From: an uncultured Lachnospiraceae bacterium
GTDB lineage: Bacteria > Bacillota > Clostridia > Lachnospirales > Lachnospiraceae
DNA length: 58,827 bases
Direction of reading: 5' to 3'
NCBI GenBank assembly: GCA_946535225.1
Contig: CAMNDJ010000005.1
Coordinates: forward strand, 1 to 58,827
Shown here piece after piece: positions 42,823 to 52,364 of the stretch. The position numbers were made by a program, and so were the translations under genes. How positions within the stretch are numbered: position 1 is the first letter of the stretch; each line of letters starts with the position of its first letter. The notes beneath the pieces are model-generated. The model saw only the letters and a program-made list of their open reading frames with translations. It did not search any database and was not told the origin of the DNA.

Positions 42823-43284
42823 ATGAACAAAAAAGAGATCGAGTCAAGGACCGAGACGCTCTTGGAACCGATAGCGAAAAGCAACGGCGTATCCATATAT
42901 GATGTGGAATATGTCAAGGAAGGCAGTGACTGGTATCTGCGAGCCTACATCGACAAAGAAGGCGGAGTCACTATCGATGACTGCGAGAGCGTGAGCAGAG
43001 CTTTAAATGATAAGCTTGACGAGGAAGATTATATCGCGGAAGCCTATATCCTCGAGGTCAGCAGTCCGGGACTTACGCGTAAGCTGACCAAGCCAAGGCA
43101 TTTTGCGGCAAGCCTTGGACAGGAGGTAGAGCTAAAGACCTACAAGCCCATAGACGGGCAGAAGGAATTCGAAGGGATCCTCACAGGATATGACAGTGGT
43201 GTCATAACTGTTGAAATAGATGGAAAATCAAGAACATTTAATGCCGAAGATATCAGTTTGATCAGACTTAGATTTGATTTCTGA
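42823..43284 (+). CDS. rimP: Ribosome maturation factor RimP
   Basis: 153 aa, usual length. Assists 30S subunit assembly. N-terminal alpha/beta domain (VYDVEYVKEGSDWYLRAYID, CESVSRALNDKLDEED, YILEVSSPGLTRKLT) and a C-terminal SH3-like domain (KTYKPIDGQKEFEGILTGYD, DISLIRLRFDF). First gene of the operon behind the attenuator; the ribosome site is GCGGAGTGAG. Confidence 0.96.
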   Translation: MNKKEIESRTETLLEPIAKSNGVSIYDVEYVKEGSDWYLRAYIDKEGGVTIDDCESVSRALNDKLDEEDYIAEAYILEVSSPGLTRKLTKPRHFAASLGQEVELKTYKPIDGQKEFEGILTGYDSGVITVEIDGKSRTFNAEDISLIRLRFDF

Positions 43285-43306
43285 GGGATATGAGAAAGGA
43301 AGAAAG

Positions 43307-44521
43307 ATGAACAAAGAATTAGTAGAAGCACTGGATATGCTTGAGAGTGAGAAGGAGATAAGCAAAGAGACTCTTTTCCTTGCGATAGAGGATTCTCTTC
43401 TCATAGCATGCAAGAACCATTTCGGCAAGGCTGACAATGTAAAGGCCGAGGTGGACCGTGAGACGGGTGATTTCCACGTATATGCCGAGAAGGAGATCGT
43501 GGAGGATCCTGATGATGTACTCGACAAGATCGAACAGATCTCACTTGCCGATGCCAGGGAACTCGACAAGAAGGCCAAGGCCGGCGGAAAGATCAAGGTT
43601 GAGATCCAGAGCAAGGAGTTCGGACGTATAGCGATACAGATCGCCAAGAACGTTATCCTCCAGAAGATCCGTGAGGAAGAGAGAAACGTGATCTTCAATC
43701 AGTTCAATGAGAAGGAGAAGCAGGTCGTTACGGGTATCGTTCAGAGATTCGTAGGTGACAACATCTCGATCAACTTAGGCAGAGCTGATGCGCTTTTAAG
43801 CCGCAGTGAGCAGGTTCCTTCAGAACATTTCAGACCAAACGAGCGTATCAAGGTGTATATACTTGAGGTCAAGAATACCAATAAGGGACCGAGGATACTG
43901 GTAAGCCGTACTCATCCGGAGCTTGTCAAGAAGCTGTTCGAGTCAGAGGTATCTGAGATCGCGGACGGAACAGTGGAGATCAAGTCTATAGCAAGAGAGC
44001 CCGGAAGCCGTACCAAGATGGCCGTATGGAGCAACAATCCCAATGTTGATCCTGTCGGAGCCTGTGTCGGCATGAACGGTACGAGAGTCAATTCGATAGT
44101 TGATGAACTCAAGGGAGAGAAGATAGATATCGTTTGCTGGGATGACAACCCGGGTGTGCTCATTCAGAATGCACTCTCACCGGCCAAGATCGTTGCGGTA
44201 TTTGCGGATCCCGATGAGAAGACGGCCAAGGTAGTCGTACCGGATTATCAGCTGTCACTTGCTATCGGTAAGGAAGGACAGAATGCGAGACTCGCAGCCA
44301 GACTCACAGGTTATAAGATAGATATCAAATCCGAGACTCAGGCTAAGGATGCACCCGGCTTCCGTTATGAAGACTACGCCGACGAGTATGAGGATGGCGA
44401 ATATGAGTACGAGTACGAAGAGGGCGAGTACGAGGAAGGTGAGTACGCCGAAGAAGGCGAGTATGTTGAAGAGGAGTATGTCGAGGCCGAGGCTTTGGAT
44501 ACCGACACTTCGGAAGAATAA
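43307..44521 (+). CDS. nusA: Transcription factor NusA with acidic Tyr/Glu-rich tail
   Basis: 404 aa. Binds RNA polymerase and affects pausing, termination and antitermination. N-terminal domain (1-125), S1 (about 135-200: VVTGIVQRFVGDNISINLG), KH1 and KH2 (ACVGMNGTRVNSIVDELKGE; LAIGKEGQNARLAARLTGYK). After the KH domains (residue about 348) comes a tail of about 45 residues made of repeats such as EEGEYEEGEYAEEGEY, not seen in the short Bacillus NusA. The frame is open from 43274; ATG 43307 follows AAAGGAAG. It may control its own leader terminator. Confidence 0.96.
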   Translation: MNKELVEALDMLESEKEISKETLFLAIEDSLLIACKNHFGKADNVKAEVDRETGDFHVYAEKEIVEDPDDVLDKIEQISLADARELDKKAKAGGKIKVEIQSKEFGRIAIQIAKNVILQKIREEERNVIFNQFNEKEKQVVTGIVQRFVGDNISINLGRADALLSRSEQVPSEHFRPNERIKVYILEVKNTNKGPRILVSRTHPELVKKLFESEVSEIADGTVEIKSIAREPGSRTKMAVWSNNPNVDPVGACVGMNGTRVNSIVDELKGEKIDIVCWDDNPGVLIQNALSPAKIVAVFADPDEKTAKVVVPDYQLSLAIGKEGQNARLAARLTGYKIDIKSETQAKDAPGFRYEDYADEYEDGEYEYEYEEGEYEEGEYAEEGEYVEEEYVEAEALDTDTSEE

Positions 44522-44536
44522 GGAGCGAACAGGTAT

Positions 44537-44794
44537 ATGGAGCCACTCAGAACCTGCATAGGTTGTACAAGCAGAAAACCTCAGAGTGAACTGTTAAGGA
44601 TCTCCATGGACAGATCGGGGAGGATCACGGTAGATGAAGGGGTGCGCTCACCCGGAAGGGGAGCATACATATGCAGGAATGAGGAATGTGTGGACAGAGC
44701 GATAGCCAAGAAGAGATTTAACAGAGCTTTCCGCACAGAGGTTAAGCCCGAGGCATACGAGCTCATCCGTAGGAGAATAAGAATCGAGGGTTAA
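44537..44794 (+). CDS. ylxR: YlxR family RNA-binding protein
   Basis: 85 aa. RTCIGCTSRKPQSELLRI at the N-terminus and GRGAYICRNEECVDRAIAKK match the YlxR (DUF448) fold, a small nucleic-acid-binding protein encoded after nusA in Firmicutes. Exact role is unclear; work in Bacillus links it to RNase P or transcription control. 15 nt after nusA. Confidence 0.93.
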   Translation: MEPLRTCIGCTSRKPQSELLRISMDRSGRITVDEGVRSPGRGAYICRNEECVDRAIAKKRFNRAFRTEVKPEAYELIRRRIRIEG

Positions 44795-45127
44795 TTGGGT
44801 AAAGACAGAATACTGTCCATGTTGGGACTGGCTGCCAAGGCAGGCAAGATAGCCAGCGGAGAGTTCCAGGCGGACAAAGCGATCAAAGAAAGAAAGGCAT
44901 ATCTGGTGATCGTAGCGATCGATGCATCGGATAATACCAAAAAAGATTTCAGCGATGCCTGCAACTACTACAAAGTACCGTTTAAGTTAAGAGGCAGCAA
45001 GGATGATCTCGGACGGAGCATAGGCAAGGATTACAGAGCGGTAGTTGCCGTAACGGATGAGGGTTTTGCACGGGCGATATTACGTAAGGAGGAAACAGAT
45101 GGCCAAGATGAGAGTACACGAGCTTAG
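44795..45127 (+). CDS. ylxQ: L7Ae/L30e-family ribosomal-like protein (YlxQ)
   Basis: 110 aa. [22 protein letters not shown] and [19 protein letters not shown] are the L7Ae-type k-turn RNA-binding features; the family binds kink-turn RNA. The start is TTG at 44795, immediately after the ylxR stop, with GAGGG (44786-44790) upstream; no ATG is available. The last 29 nt overlap infB. Confidence 0.92.
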   Translation: MGKDRILSMLGLAAKAGKIASGEFQADKAIKERKAYLVIVAIDASDNTKKDFSDACNYYKVPFKLRGSKDDLGRSIGKDYRAVVAVTDEGFARAILRKEETDGQDESTRA

Positions 45128-47846
45128 TAAAGAGCTTGGAATAGAGAGCAAGGAAGTGATAGCCTTCCTTCAGGGCAAGGGTTTGGAGATCAAATCCGCA
45201 TCATCGGGTCTTGATGAAGACCAGGTGGAGATGGTTAAGAAGGGATTCGGCGCAGCTAAAAAGGCGCCTGAGGCTAAGGAGAAGAAGTCCGGTGAAGCGG
45301 CAGCTGCCACAGAAACAAAGAGCGCAGAGAATAAGGCTGCGGATAAGGCAGATAATAAGCCGGTACAGAAGCCTGCGGGAGATGGAGCAGACAAAGCTTC
45401 TGACAGACCCGTAAAGAAAGCCGCACCGGCAGGAGCAAATCCCGCAGGGGCTCCGCTTAAGAAGAAAAAGAAGATAATCATCGTAGGAGGCGGTCAGGGC
45501 GGCGGCAGACCTCAGGGAGGCGGAAGACCTCCGATGCAGGGCGGACCGGCACGAGTGCCTGTAAACAGTCAGGGCAGACCCATACAGTTAGGCCCCAACC
45601 AGATGATCAATAAGGCAACCGGCAAGATCATGGAGAAACTCCCTCCCAGAGTCAAGGAGGAGGAAGTCATACCCGAGACGACGCCTGAAGTACAGGAGTC
45701 GGGAAATGGAGCTATCAGTGAACAGAGCAGGGATAACAGAAACCGTGAAGGCGGAAGTGTCGTTGGCAAAGAGTCTCGCGCGCCTAGGAACCAGGGTGGC
45801 GCTCATAGCCAAAATACTGACAGGAGCGGTAGTGCTCCTGACCGCGGTCAGAGAGGAAATGAAAGGAAGACAGATAGATTCCAGCCAAACAGACCAGGTC
45901 AGGCACCTGGCAGAGGATTCCAGGCACCGGATGTCCCGTCGTCTAAGCCGGGCGCAGGATCAGGTCGTAAGAACGCTCAGGACAAGGACAGAAGATCCAA
46001 GAAAGACGCTATCTATGAAGAAGAAGATATAAAGGCAAAGAACAAGGCCGGAAGATTCATCAAGCCGGAGAAGAAGGAAGAACCGGTTGAGGATATCAAG
46101 GTCATCACTCTTCCCGAGGTGCTCACGATAAGAGAACTTGCCGAGAAGATGAAGATGCAGCCTTCGGCGATCGTTAAGAAGCTCTTTATGAAGGGTCAGG
46201 TAGTGACCGTAAATCAGGAGATCTCTTACGAGGATGCGGAGAATATCGCGATCGAATTCGACATCATGTGTGAGCAGGAAGTCAAGGTCGATGTGATAGA
46301 AGAACTGCTCAAAGAGGAGGAGGATCCTGCAGAGACTTTGGTAGAGAGAGCTCCCGTTATCTGTGTTATGGGTCATGTCGATCACGGTAAGACATCGCTT
46401 CTTGATGCCATACGTAAGACCAATGTGACTGACAGAGAAGCAGGCGGTATCACGCAGCATATCGGTGCTTATACAGTCAAGGTGGGAGACCGTAAGATCA
46501 CATTCCTCGATACGCCCGGACATGAAGCGTTCACGGCGATGCGTATGAGAGGCGCAAATGCAACGGATATCGCTATCTTGGTAGTAGCAGCCGATGACGG
46601 CGTTATGCCTCAGACGGTAGAGGCCATCAACCATGCCAAGGCAGCAGGCATTGAGATAATCGTTGCAGTCAACAAGATAGATAAACCTAATGCCAATATA
46701 GACAAGGTTAAGCAGGAGCTTGCAGAGTATGAACTCATTCCCGAGGACTGGGGCGGAAGTACGGTGTTCGCACCCGTATCCGCCAAGAGCGGTGAAGGTA
46801 TCAAGGAATTACTTGATATGGTGCTTCTGACTGCGGATATTCTTGAACTTAAGGCCAATCCCAGGCGTAAGGCAAGAGGTCTTGTCATCGAGGCAGAGCT
46901 TGACAAGGGCCGCGGACCCGTTGCTACCGTGCTCGTACAGAAGGGTACCCTTAAGGTGGGCGATTTCATCTCGGCAGGCGTCAGCCACGGTAAAGTCCGT
47001 GCGATGATCGATGATAAGGGCAAACGTGTCAAGGAAGCAGGTCCTTCCATACCTGTAGAGATCTTAGGACTTAATGACGTGCCCGGTGCGGGTGAAGTGT
47101 TCATAGCGCATGAATCCGACAAGCAGGCTAAGCAGTACGCCGATACGTTCATAGCACAGAGCAAGGTCAAGAAGCTTGAAGAGACCAAGACCAAGATGAG
47201 TCTTGATGATGTATTCGCTCAGATCCAGGAGGGTAATCTTAAGGAACTCAACCTCATCGTCAAGGCAGACGTACAGGGTTCGGTCGAAGCAGTCAAGCAG
47301 AGCCTTACCAAGCTGTCAAACGAGGAAGTCGTGGTCAAGTGTATCCATGGAGGTGTGGGTGCGATCAACGAATCCGATGTATCGCTCGCGGCAGCATCAA
47401 ATGCGATCATCATCGGCTTCAATGTCCGTATCGATGCACTGGCCAAGGAAACGGCAGATCACGAGGGCGTGGATGTAAGACTGTACAAGGTCATCTATCA
47501 GGCCATCGACGATATAGAAGCGGCTATGAAGGGAATGCTGGATCCCGTATTCGAGGAGAAGGTCATCGGTCACGCCGAAGTCCGTCAGATATTCAAGGCA
47601 TCAGCTGTGGGAAATATCGCCGGATCGTATGTGCTTGACGGTGTATTCACAAGAGGATGTAAGATACGTATCACCAGAGAAGGTGAGCAGATATACGAAG
47701 GAGCGTTGGCATCACTTAAGAGATTTAAGGATGATGTCAAAGAGGTCAAGGCCGGATTCGAGTGCGGTCTCGTATTCGAAGACTTCGACAGTATGCAGGA
47801 GCTCGATGTCGTTGAGGCATATGAGATGGTAGAGGTGCCCAGGTAA
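45099..47846 (+). CDS. infB: Translation initiation factor IF-2
   Basis: 915 aa GTPase that places initiator tRNA on the 30S subunit. N-terminal IF2_N domain ([20 protein letters not shown]), then a long low-complexity Lys/Ala/Gly/Arg region (about 55-330, with a [16 protein letters not shown] stretch), second IF2_N ([20 protein letters not shown]), G domain with [12 protein letters not shown] (G425), DTPGHEAF and NKIDKPN, and the IF2 C domains. ATG 45099 follows AAGGAGG and overlaps ylxQ by 29 nt; the frame is open from 45057. Confidence 0.97.
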   Translation: MAKMRVHELSKELGIESKEVIAFLQGKGLEIKSASSGLDEDQVEMVKKGFGAAKKAPEAKEKKSGEAAAATETKSAENKAADKADNKPVQKPAGDGADKASDRPVKKAAPAGANPAGAPLKKKKKIIIVGGGQGGGRPQGGGRPPMQGGPARVPVNSQGRPIQLGPNQMINKATGKIMEKLPPRVKEEEVIPETTPEVQESGNGAISEQSRDNRNREGGSVVGKESRAPRNQGGAHSQNTDRSGSAPDRGQRGNERKTDRFQPNRPGQAPGRGFQAPDVPSSKPGAGSGRKNAQDKDRRSKKDAIYEEEDIKAKNKAGRFIKPEKKEEPVEDIKVITLPEVLTIRELAEKMKMQPSAIVKKLFMKGQVVTVNQEISYEDAENIAIEFDIMCEQEVKVDVIEELLKEEEDPAETLVERAPVICVMGHVDHGKTSLLDAIRKTNVTDREAGGITQHIGAYTVKVGDRKITFLDTPGHEAFTAMRMRGANATDIAILVVAADDGVMPQTVEAINHAKAAGIEIIVAVNKIDKPNANIDKVKQELAEYELIPEDWGGSTVFAPVSAKSGEGIKELLDMVLLTADILELKANPRRKARGLVIEAELDKGRGPVATVLVQKGTLKVGDFISAGVSHGKVRAMIDDKGKRVKEAGPSIPVEILGLNDVPGAGEVFIAHESDKQAKQYADTFIAQSKVKKLEETKTKMSLDDVFAQIQEGNLKELNLIVKADVQGSVEAVKQSLTKLSNEEVVVKCIHGGVGAINESDVSLAAASNAIIIGFNVRIDALAKETADHEGVDVRLYKVIYQAIDDIEAAMKGMLDPVFEEKVIGHAEVRQIFKASAVGNIAGSYVLDGVFTRGCKIRITREGEQIYEGALASLKRFKDDVKEVKAGFECGLVFEDFDSMQELDVVEAYEMVEVPR

Positions 47847-48235
47847 TGCGTAAGAGTAGTGTAAAATACGAGCAGGTCAACGAAGAAGTACTGCGTGCCC
47901 TGGCCGATATCATAAGGACGGAGGTCAAGGATCCGAGAGTTCCCGAGATGACATCAGTTCTGTCGGTCGAAGTCACTCCGGATCTAAGCAACTGCAATGC
48001 TTACATTTCCGTATTCGGTGATGATGAGACTGCGGAAAATGCGCTTAAGGGCCTTAACAGTGCGTCCGGTTATATCAGGAATCAGCTGGCTAAGATGCTC
48101 AACTTAAGACATACGCCGGAGCTTAGGTTCTGTCTGGACCGCTCGATCGCATACGGCGTGGATATGATGAGCCGTATAGATGCCGTCATAGATATGGATA
48201 ACGAAGTCAGGAAAAAGCGCGGCGACTCAGAATAA
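47846..48235 (+). CDS. rbfA: Ribosome-binding factor A
   Basis: 129 aa KH-type protein needed for 16S rRNA maturation. RALADIIRTEVKDPRVPEMTSV and the ending LDRSIAYGVDMMSRID are characteristic. ATG shares its first base with the infB stop (TAATG), so translation is coupled. Confidence 0.96.
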   Translation: MRKSSVKYEQVNEEVLRALADIIRTEVKDPRVPEMTSVLSVEVTPDLSNCNAYISVFGDDETAENALKGLNSASGYIRNQLAKMLNLRHTPELRFCLDRSIAYGVDMMSRIDAVIDMDNEVRKKRGDSE

Positions 48236-48245
48236 GGTAATATTC

Positions 48246-49193
48246 ATGAATAAGATTACCGAAGAGATCACAGGAGCAGGGAGTATAGGTATCACAGGTC
48301 ATATAAGACCCGACGGAGATTGCGTGGGGTCTACTCTTGGTATGTATCTGTACCTAAAGAAAATATGTGACAGTGATGTCATAATTGACGTGATCTTGGA
48401 CGATCCTCCGCAGATATTCGACTGCATCAAAGGATTCGACAGCATACGGAAGTATCCGAGACGTCAGCCTTATGATGTGTTCATTGTCATAGATTCATCC
48501 GTGGACAGGATAGGCGAATCTTACCCGGGATACGAGAAAGCGCATAAGACCATCAATATAGATCATCATATCTCCAATCCGGGATGCAGTGATATCAATT
48601 ATATAGATCCCGATGCAAGCTCTGCTTCGGAACTCGTATACAGACTCATTGATGAAGAAAAACTTGATAAGGATATAGCAACGGCCATATACATAGGCAT
48701 AGCACACGATACCGGAGTGATGCAGTATTCCAATACATCACCCCAAACTCTGCGTATCGTGGCTAAGCTTATTGAATATGGCTTTGATTTTCCTGCGCTC
48801 ATCGATGTCACCTTCCATGAGAAGACCTACGTTCAGAATCAGATACTCGGAAGAGTGCTGATGGAGAGCAGACTCTATGAAGGCGGCAGGATCATCGCAG
48901 GAGGCCTTGATACTCAGACGATGAAACTCTACGGCATAACGAGCAAGGATATGGACGGGATAGTCAATCAGCTTTGTTATACCAAGGGAGTGGAAGTGGC
49001 TGTGTTCATGTATGAGCTCGAACCCGGCAAGTGGAAGTTAAGCCTTCGTTCGTGCGGTCTTGTAAATGTTGCGGAAGTGGCAGAGTCTTTCGGCGGCGGC
49101 GGTCATGTCAGAGCTTCGGGATGTAATATCGAAGGAACATATGATGAGGTCACGGCCAGGATCTGTGCGGCCATAGGCAGGCACCTTGAATGA
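48246..49193 (+). CDS. nrnA: DHH-family phosphoesterase (NrnA-like oligoribonuclease/pAp phosphatase)
   Basis: 315 aa. DHH catalytic motifs: GHIRPDGDCVGST, VIDSSVDR, NIDHHISN, GIAHDTGVM, and the DHHA1 end GGGGHVRASGCNI. Family members degrade short RNAs (nanoRNA, pGpG) and pAp with manganese. It therefore also connects to c-di-GMP breakdown, whose product pGpG is a possible substrate. 10 nt after rbfA. Confidence 0.93.
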   Translation: MNKITEEITGAGSIGITGHIRPDGDCVGSTLGMYLYLKKICDSDVIIDVILDDPPQIFDCIKGFDSIRKYPRRQPYDVFIVIDSSVDRIGESYPGYEKAHKTINIDHHISNPGCSDINYIDPDASSASELVYRLIDEEKLDKDIATAIYIGIAHDTGVMQYSNTSPQTLRIVAKLIEYGFDFPALIDVTFHEKTYVQNQILGRVLMESRLYEGGRIIAGGLDTQTMKLYGITSKDMDGIVNQLCYTKGVEVAVFMYELEPGKWKLSLRSCGLVNVAEVAESFGGGGHVRASGCNIEGTYDEVTARICAAIGRHLE

Positions 49194-49216
49194 TCAGGCC
49201 GGATTTTGAGTGATAT

Positions 49217-50167
49217 ATGTATAACGGTATCATTAACGTATACAAAGAAGCGGGCTTCACATCCTTTGATGTCGTAGCCAAATTAAGAGGTATCCTCGGT
49301 CAGAAGAAGATAGGGCATACCGGAACACTCGATCCGGATGCAACCGGCGTACTCCCGATCGTCGCAGGCAACGCGACCAGACTTGTCGATATGCTGACCG
49401 ACAAGCAGAAGGAATATGTCGCGGAGTTTAAGCTCGGTGTAAGAACGGATACGCTTGATGCATCGGGCAGGGTGACTGAGACTGCGCCTGTTACCTGTGA
49501 GGAAGAAAAGATCCGTGAGGTCATCTTAAGCTTCGCCGGTGATATAATGCAGATCCCGCCGATGTATTCGGCCATAAAGGTAGACGGTAAGAAACTGTAT
49601 GAACTGGCCAGACAGGGTAAGGAGATAGAACGCAAGCCCCGTCCGGTGACCATTCATAAGATCGATATACTGTCAGTTGACAGATCTAAGCTGCATATAC
49701 GGGACGGGCATATAGTGAACGGACCGGATATATGCGACGGTCCTGACGTGATCGATACATATGCCGTTAAGATGAGAGTTCTGTGTTCAAAGGGCACATA
49801 TATCCGCACATTGTGTGATGACATAGGAAAAAGCCTTGGTTGTTTTGGAGTGATGACATCACTTGAGCGGACAAAGTCGGGGGCTCATACAAAAGAAAGA
49901 TCATACACTTTAGGTCAGATAACGGCTCTTCGTGATGAAGGAAGGCTTGATGAGATCATTGAACCGGTAGATTCGGTGTTTTCACAATATCCTGAGTATG
50001 TCGCAAAAGGTGAGACTCTTCGCCTTATACGAAACGGCAATCAGATCGTGATCCCCGATATGACTGATGAGTGTGTCCGGATATATGGTGATGATTCGTT
50101 CATCGCCTTGTATGAACTGAAAGATGAGAAGAGACATCTGTATAAAGCTAAAATGATGTTTCTGTAG
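49217..50167 (+). CDS. truB: tRNA pseudouridine(55) synthase
   Basis: 316 aa. Makes pseudouridine 55 in the T-loop of tRNAs. Catalytic Asp39 in GHTGTLDPDATGVLP; KLYELARQGKEIERKPR and CSKGTYIRTLCDDIG are conserved. About 15-20 residues longer than usual through an insertion at roughly 155-180 (HIRDGHIVNGPDICDGPD). Confidence 0.97.
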   Translation: MYNGIINVYKEAGFTSFDVVAKLRGILGQKKIGHTGTLDPDATGVLPIVAGNATRLVDMLTDKQKEYVAEFKLGVRTDTLDASGRVTETAPVTCEEEKIREVILSFAGDIMQIPPMYSAIKVDGKKLYELARQGKEIERKPRPVTIHKIDILSVDRSKLHIRDGHIVNGPDICDGPDVIDTYAVKMRVLCSKGTYIRTLCDDIGKSLGCFGVMTSLERTKSGAHTKERSYTLGQITALRDEGRLDEIIEPVDSVFSQYPEYVAKGETLRLIRNGNQIVIPDMTDECVRIYGDDSFIALYELKDEKRHLYKAKMMFL

Positions 50168-50172
50168 ACTAT

Positions 50173-50727
50173 ATGGAAGTAATAAGAGATACGATAGATT
50201 TTAAGATAGAGAGGCCTACAGCCGTGTGCATAGGCAAGTTCGACGGTGTGCATATAGGACACCGCAAGCTCATAGAACGCGTGGTATCGTGCAAGAGCAT
50301 GGGACTTATACCGACGGTGTTTACTTTTGATCCGTCTCCGGAAGAACTCTTCGGAGGAGCCAAGGGCAGTCCTCTGTGTACAAGGATACGTAAACAGGAG
50401 CTGCTCGAAGAACTGGGGATAGAGCTTATCATAGAATATCCTCTGACCTATGAGACGGCATCGATCGATCCTGCGGAATTTGTTGAAGAGATACTCGTAG
50501 GCAGGATGCATATGAGATATATAGCTGCAGGTCCGGATATCTCATTCGGCAGGGGCGGCGAAGGTAACAGAGAACTCATCGAGGCGCTTGCCCCCCGACT
50601 GGGTTACAGAGTGGAGATAATAGACAAAGTCGGTTTTGAGGGAGAAGACATAAGTTCAAGCCGCATAAGGGAGGCCATGATAAAAGGTGATTTAAGCCGG
50701 GCAGAGAGGATGTTGGGAAGAAAATGA
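50173..50727 (+). CDS. RibF-like FAD synthetase, adenylyltransferase domain only
   Basis: 184 aa. AVCIGKFDGVHIGHRKLIE (HxGH-type nucleotidyl transfer site), TFDPSPEELF, AGPDISFGRGGEGN and SSSRIREAMIKGDL match the N-terminal FMN adenylyltransferase domain of RibF. The C-terminal riboflavin kinase domain (about 120 residues) is absent: the stop TGA overlaps the next gene's ATG by 4 nt, and no kinase sequence follows in another frame. So this looks like a natural monofunctional FAD synthetase, not a recent frameshift. A separate flavokinase should exist elsewhere. Confidence 0.87.
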   Translation: MEVIRDTIDFKIERPTAVCIGKFDGVHIGHRKLIERVVSCKSMGLIPTVFTFDPSPEELFGGAKGSPLCTRIRKQELLEELGIELIIEYPLTYETASIDPAEFVEEILVGRMHMRYIAAGPDISFGRGGEGNRELIEALAPRLGYRVEIIDKVGFEGEDISSSRIREAMIKGDLSRAERMLGRK

Positions 50728-52364
50728 GTTATGACATATTACTTACATTAAGCGGAGGGCTCGGTCTTTTCCTGTTCGGGATGAGCCAGATGAGTAACGG
50801 AATAGAGAAGGCGGCAGGAGCCAAGTTAAGAAGCATTCTGGAGATGTTTACGCGTAACAGACTGACCGGAATGATAGTCGGTATAATCTTTACCGGTATC
50901 ATACAGTCGTCAAGCGCCTGTACCGTGATGGTCGTCAGTTTCGTTAACTCGGGTCTTATGAGTCTGTATCAGGCGGCCGGAGTCATATTCGGTGCCAATA
51001 TCGGTACGACAGTCACCTCACAGCTCGTATCTTTTAACTTAAGCAAGATCGCGCCTATATTTGTCCTCATCGGTATAATCGTCGTGATGTTCGTACATAA
51101 CGAGATGGCCAAGAAGTTCGGTGATATAGTCCTGGGATTCGGTGTGCTGTTCATGGGACTGTCCATAATGAGCGGTGCCATGGGTCAGATGAAGGAACAT
51201 GCAGAGGTCGTGGAAGCACTTTCGCGTCTTCACAGTCCGCTTGTTGCCATCCTGCTCGGAATGGTAGTCACTGCCATTATACAGAGCTCGTCCGTTACGG
51301 TATCGATCCTTCTTCTTATGGCGAATCAGGATCTTATCAGTATCGGGATAGTGCTCTATGTGATCTTGGGCTGTAATATAGGTGCCTGTGCATCGGCCAT
51401 ACTCGTATCCCTCTCAGGTAAGAAGGATGCCAAGAGAACGGCGCTCATACATTTGCTGTTCAACGTGATAGGAACGGCGCTTTTCTTTGTTCTGTTCCTT
51501 GTGGCGGAAGAGCCGATAATCGCCATGCTTCAGAAGATCTCGGCTGATAACGGCCGTCTGGTGGCTAATGCACATACACTTATCAAGATAGCCCAGGTGC
51601 TTATACTTTTCCCGTTCTCGGGACTTATTGTCAAGCTCACATATCTGTTAGTACCCGGTGAAGATAAGAAGGTTGGATACAGAGAGAGCTTCACGCTTAA
51701 ATACATCGGAGATAAGGTGGTGTTCAATCCTGCAACGGCTGTTGTCGAGGTCATCAGGGAGATCGAGCGTATGGCCGATCTGGCGAGCGAGAATCTTAAC
51801 CGTGCGATGAATGCGCTCATTACTCTCGATCAGGATGATATAGACGAAGTATATGAGGTGGAGAAGAACATCAACTTCTTAAATCACTCGATAACCAATT
51901 ATCTTGTCAAGATCAATCAGCTTAACCTCCCCATAGAGGACTTAAGGAGCATCGGTGCGCTGTTCCATGTTGTCAATGACATAGAGAGGATAGGAGATCA
52001 TGCGGAGAATGTAGCGGATGATGCGAAGCTGAGAAAAGAGAAGGGACTGACTTTCTCTAAGGATGCGCAGCGTGAGATGGGCAAGATGCTTGATAAGGTC
52101 AATGATATCGTAAGGTTCTCTGTTGAGATGTTCGCGCAGGGCAAGACCGAGCATATGACATATATCAGCAAGCTCGAAGATGAGATAGATGAGCTTGAGC
52201 GTAAGTATCAGAAGCATCATATAGAGAGACTTACCAAGAATGAATGTACTCCCGAGGCGGGGATGATATTCTCCGATATCGTATCGGGACTTGAGAGAGT
52301 GGCGGATCATGCCGTCAATATAGCTTTTGCCATACAGGAAAGTGAGAATGAGCAGAATGCCTGA
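50724..52364 (+). CDS. Na+/phosphate cotransporter family protein with PhoU-like domain
   Basis: 546 aa. Two inverted Na/Pi repeats (GMSQMSNGIEKAAGAKLRSI, FTGIIQSSSACTVMVVSFVN and AIIQSSSVTVSILLLMANQ), with the QSSS motifs for sodium and phosphate, in about nine helices. C-terminal PhoU-like helical domain (about 335-546: NDIERIGDHAENVADDA, GLERVADHAVNIA). Takes up inorganic phosphate with sodium. The ATG overlaps the stop of the FAD-synthetase gene. Confidence 0.93.
   Translation: MSYDILLTLSGGLGLFLFGMSQMSNGIEKAAGAKLRSILEMFTRNRLTGMIVGIIFTGIIQSSSACTVMVVSFVNSGLMSLYQAAGVIFGANIGTTVTSQLVSFNLSKIAPIFVLIGIIVVMFVHNEMAKKFGDIVLGFGVLFMGLSIMSGAMGQMKEHAEVVEALSRLHSPLVAILLGMVVTAIIQSSSVTVSILLLMANQDLISIGIVLYVILGCNIGACASAILVSLSGKKDAKRTALIHLLFNVIGTALFFVLFLVAEEPIIAMLQKISADNGRLVANAHTLIKIAQVLILFPFSGLIVKLTYLLVPGEDKKVGYRESFTLKYIGDKVVFNPATAVVEVIREIERMADLASENLNRAMNALITLDQDDIDEVYEVEKNINFLNHSITNYLVKINQLNLPIEDLRSIGALFHVVNDIERIGDHAENVADDAKLRKEKGLTFSKDAQREMGKMLDKVNDIVRFSVEMFAQGKTEHMTYISKLEDEIDELERKYQKHHIERLTKNECTPEAGMIFSDIVSGLERVADHAVNIAFAIQESENEQNA

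Noticed and set aside
45440-45960. Gly/Arg-rich repeats in infB as a separate repeat element
   Set aside because: They are the normal low-complexity linker of IF-2, in frame and degenerate at the DNA level.
50728-50800. Frameshift remnant of the riboflavin kinase domain after the FAD-synthetase gene
   Set aside because: The next bases encode the N-terminus of a Na/Pi transporter; no kinase motif in any frame.
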